Part shown: one piece after another, positions 6,601 through 7,893 of the stretch
Numbering within the stretch: position 1 is the stretch's first letter
Layout: each line of letters begins with the position of its first letter
Source: an uncultured Bacteroidales bacterium
Lineage (GTDB): Bacteria > Bacteroidota > Bacteroidia > Bacteroidales > UBA932
NCBI GenBank assembly: GCA_946415795.1
Contig: CAMKTW010000071.1
Location: forward strand, 1-7,893
Direction: 5' to 3'
Length of the DNA: 7,893 nucleotides
Program-made: the position numbers and the translations under genes
The notes under the pieces: model-generated
What the model saw: only the letters and a program-made list of their open reading frames with translations
What the model was told of the DNA's origin: nothing
Database searches by the model: none

Positions 6601-7842
6601 GAAAATGCCATCGTTGCCGTTAAGGTAACTGGGGACAAAGAATACATCTACCGGCCGGCCGGGGGCATTGTCTAGCCCGACCTCTGCCAGATGGCGGCGG
6701 ATGCAGTCAAAGTCGTCCTGGAGGTAGTGGGTGACATTTGTGGTATGCTTGTGGCCGGGATTCTCAAGCTTCTCTACAAGGTCCTTGTCAGGGCCGTTGT
6801 TCCCGCTGGGCACCATTATGAACGCCGCTATCTTCTTGGCGGGATTAGCATCCCGGACCTTTGCAAGGGCGTCTATGAATACGTTGATGCCCTTGGTCTC
6901 ATATTCGTAGCGGCCGCCAATCCAGACTATCTCCGTTTTTGCATCTTCATATTGTTTGTCGCTCATCGCTGATGCCACATGGAGAAGAATCTTGCGGGCC
7001 TCTGAGCGCATTTTTTGAAGTGATTTGCTGTCGGGTGCATAGCTGGAGTCGATACCGTTGGGGGTGACGACATCGGGTTTGCGGCCGAGCAGTATCGTGC
7101 ATTCGTACGCTGTCAGGTCGCTGACGGTGGTGAATACGTCGGCATTCAAAGCGGCAGCTTTCTCGACCGAGTGGCGGTCAGAAACTCCATAATCGCGTGC
7201 CACGGTGTCTCCGTTCATGGTGGGAAGCTCCTTGTAGAAGGGGATGTGCTTGCAGGCCATGCAGCGTCCCACTACAGTTGCGTGGGTGGTGAAGACGGTG
7301 CCTATCGGGAGCCCGGAGCTCTTGAGGTATAGGATTCCGGCACCCGCCATCCACTCGTGGAACTGAGCGACTATCTTGCTTGAAGAGCGTATATAATAGC
7401 GGGAGAAACTCTCTATGACCTTGCTTGCGGCATAGCCGAACAGGAAAGCCTCTATGTACTCCCAGTTGCCGTTGAGGGAATCTACGCCGTATTGCTCCCA
7501 CGCCTTGGCAAAGATCTGGTCCTTGCTGGTAATGAAAGTCTTGAAATCGACCAGGATGGCAACGGGTTTGCCGGGGATGTTCCAGCGCCCTACGCGTAAG
7601 CGCAGTCCTTCATGGGCGGCAAGTTCTCTCCAGGACTTGAAGAGTTCGTTGTCAACTGTGAATTCAGGATTCTGGCGAGTGTGCATCCACACGTCAGGTC
7701 CGATATAAATATGATTGTCCTTGAGTTCTTCGTTTAGGTTTAATGCTTTAGTTGCCAGTACTGTGTGAATGCCGCCTACCTTGTTGCAGACTTCCCAGCT
7801 GACCTCGAACAGATAGTCCGGCATCGATATGTTATTTTTCAT
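3604..7842 (-). CDS. glgP: Fused GT3 glycogen synthase / GT35 alpha-glucan phosphorylase
   Basis: One uninterrupted 1412-residue frame joining two enzymes. Residues about 9-545 are a GT3 (animal/fungal-type) glycogen synthase: FEVSWEVCNKVGGIHTVL (12-29), AQFHEWMAGAGI, FTTHATVVGR, VVTPNGID, Arg311 and Lys317 (spaced like yeast Gsy2 R320/K326), and YYEPWGYTPLE with Glu435 and Glu443 (spaced like Gsy2 E509/E517). After a linker (about 545-577) comes a DUF3417-like segment (KNLWWCWNDDA), then a short-type GT35 phosphorylase: YSGGLGILAGDYL, HCNEGHAAF, THTPVPAGHDFF (His873), RRFATYKRAT (Arg1065, Lys1070, phosphate site) and EASGTSGEKAVMNG with Lys1166 as the expected pyridoxal-phosphate lysine. A beta-rich tail (about 1300-1412) ends it. 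Both active sites look intact. The synthase would extend glycogen and the phosphorylase release glucose-1-phosphate. The arginine-rich glucose-6-phosphate switch of eukaryotic GT3 enzymes is not seen. The ATG at 7842 fits the GT3 start; Met7 is a possible alternative. Confidence 0.93.
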   Translation of the reverse strand: MKNNISMPDYLFEVSWEVCNKVGGIHTVLATKALNLNEELKDNHIYIGPDVWMHTRQNPEFTVDNELFKSWRELAAHEGLRLRVGRWNIPGKPVAILVDFKTFITSKDQIFAKAWEQYGVDSLNGNWEYIEAFLFGYAASKVIESFSRYYIRSSSKIVAQFHEWMAGAGILYLKSSGLPIGTVFTTHATVVGRCMACKHIPFYKELPTMNGDTVARDYGVSDRHSVEKAAALNADVFTTVSDLTAYECTILLGRKPDVVTPNGIDSSYAPDSKSLQKMRSEARKILLHVASAMSDKQYEDAKTEIVWIGGRYEYETKGINVFIDALAKVRDANPAKKIAAFIMVPSGNNGPDKDLVEKLENPGHKHTTNVTHYLQDDFDCIRRHLAEVGLDNAPGRPVDVFFVPSYLNGNDGIFNRSYMSLLAGADLTLFPSYYEPWGYTPLESLAYSVPTVTTTLAGFGLWIKEHYRGKEPLSGVTIVNRDDFNYSEVVEAAARSIERFCAMTPGEYAACAANAKEISHLALWENNIVFYKTAYDMALNKVIEKFGPYPLLQEDNDQGYRKQIANRPNWNSIVVNRSLPSRLSALEDISKNLWWCWNDDAINLFKSIDSALWEESKGNPIVMLDNISLEQYRDLEQDKEFMTRLKAVHSHFTEYMKGKEQRKFPRIAYFCMEYGLDTSLKIYSGGLGILAGDYLKEASDMGVNLTAVGLLYKYGYFTQYLSGDGDQIASYDPQNFRESPAQPVLDKDGKWLTVSVPMPGRNLNIRIWKVEVGRTDLYLLDTDFEDNMPEDRPITHQLYGGDWDNRLKQEILLGLGGIRALNALGIKAEVYHCNEGHAAFTGIERIRMYVEDDNLTFAEALEVVRSSSLFTTHTPVPAGHDFFSEDMMRVYFGSFPERMKIDWHTFMGLGRYNINDGGEKFSMSVLAANMSQGINGVSWLHGKVSQEILAGMWPGYLPEEVNVGYVTNGVHYPTWTAPEWKAIHARVFGKEFATHHYDKSCFSGIYKIADNEIWNVRSVLRKRLIDYVKKTISDTKSTAHYSPSQIVKIKSTLRNDVLTIGFARRFATYKRATLLFRNLDRLDKVVNNPDRPVQFLFAGKAHPADKAGSDFIKYIVEISKMPQFIGKIVFVPNYDITVAKLLVQGVDIWMNNPTRRQEASGTSGEKAVMNGVMHFSVLDGWWVEGYKEGAGWALPMERTYEKQEFQDDLDSAMIYNIIANDIAPAFYKKDWDKDYSPEWIKYIKNTIAQVACNFTTNRMMEDYLNQYYIPQAKRYNKMVDKDFLKAREIAQWKKRMYRAWPDIDIRRFDNLNGSAVRFALGDKHFAEVEVYLAGLTPDEIGIECVITEQDSKGAYHIKEVHPYEVVSFEDCVATYRTDITPEKVGTYQYATRMFAVSPDMAHRQDFELVKWL

Positions 7843-7857
7843 CAGTTTGGAAATGGT

Positions 7858-7893
7858 TTATTTCTTTTTGGTAAAGTTGTCGACTCTGATCTC
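7858..7893 (-). CDS. Possible 3' end of an upstream gene (last 11 codons)
   Basis: At the right edge the minus strand reads an open frame ending EIRVDNFTKKK and a TAA at 7860-7858, 15 bases before the fusion gene's ATG. This is what the tail of a co-directional upstream gene would look like. All three minus-strand frames are open across this 51-base stretch, and another frame would end in a TGA overlapping the ATG at 7842, so the choice is uncertain. Nothing can be said about the product. No Bacteroidota-type promoter element is visible in 7843-7893, which agrees with read-through from an upstream gene. Confidence 0.3.
   Translation of the reverse strand, partial: EIRVDNFTKKK

Noticed and set aside
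7843..7893. Promoter for the fusion gene
   Set aside because: No TAnnTTTG element with a -33 TTG is visible in the 51 bases available. The promoter is either beyond the window or upstream of a preceding gene.
1..7893. tRNA, rRNA, CRISPR arrays, insertion sequences, prophage or defence genes
   Set aside because: Almost every base is taken up by recognisable housekeeping or glycogen genes. I saw no repeat-spacer pattern, transposase or integrase motif, or tRNA-like cloverleaf.

Overview
This window reads as chromosomal DNA from a member of the Bacteroidota, most likely order Bacteroidales. The evidence is a eukaryote-type glycogen synthase (GT3) fused to a short-type alpha-glucan phosphorylase (GT35), a eukaryote-like branching enzyme, a DUF4369-like lipoprotein with a thioredoxin-fold C-terminus, a greA-HIT gene pair, and a promoter element of the Bacteroidota type (TAnnTTTG). 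Family or genus cannot be fixed from the sequence alone. There are no mobile elements, RNA genes or CRISPR arrays. Coding density is very high: the longest gap between genes is 91 bases (2261-2351).

Layout. At the left edge, on the plus strand, is the 3' end of a glycogen branching enzyme gene (glgB, 1-276). Everything else reads on the minus strand, so in transcription order from the right edge: possibly the last few codons of an unidentified gene (7893-7858); a 1412-residue glycogen synthase/phosphorylase fusion (7842-3604); ribF, overlapping it by 10 bases (3613-2729); a small single-pass membrane protein (2717-2352); a short intergenic region with a putative promoter and a terminator-like hairpin; greA (2260-1790); a HIT-family hydrolase (1786-1388); and a thioredoxin-fold lipoprotein without a CXXC motif (1379-273). 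The lipoprotein gene and glgB converge, and their stop codons overlap inside a small palindrome.

How the genes fit together. The fusion protein and the branching enzyme would together make and mobilise glycogen: the GT3 half elongates alpha-1,4-glucan from a nucleotide sugar (UDP-glucose in characterised GT3 enzymes), GlgB adds alpha-1,6 branches, and the GT35 half releases glucose-1-phosphate. Both synthetic parts resemble the animal/fungal versions more than the enterobacterial GlgA/GlgB pair. Between them lie housekeeping genes: FMN/FAD synthesis (RibF), transcript cleavage for stalled RNA polymerase (GreA), nucleotide-phosphoramidate-type hydrolysis (HIT) and an envelope lipoprotein. The spacing suggests two minus-strand transcription units, fusion-ribF-membrane protein and greA-HIT-lipoprotein, with the boundary in 2261-2351.

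Nothing here looks like a wholly new defence or mobile system. The points most worth a second look are the synthase-phosphorylase fusion, the eukaryote-like glycogen gene set, the promoter/hairpin arrangement in front of greA, the cysteine-less thioredoxin site, and the palindrome over the convergent stop codons.
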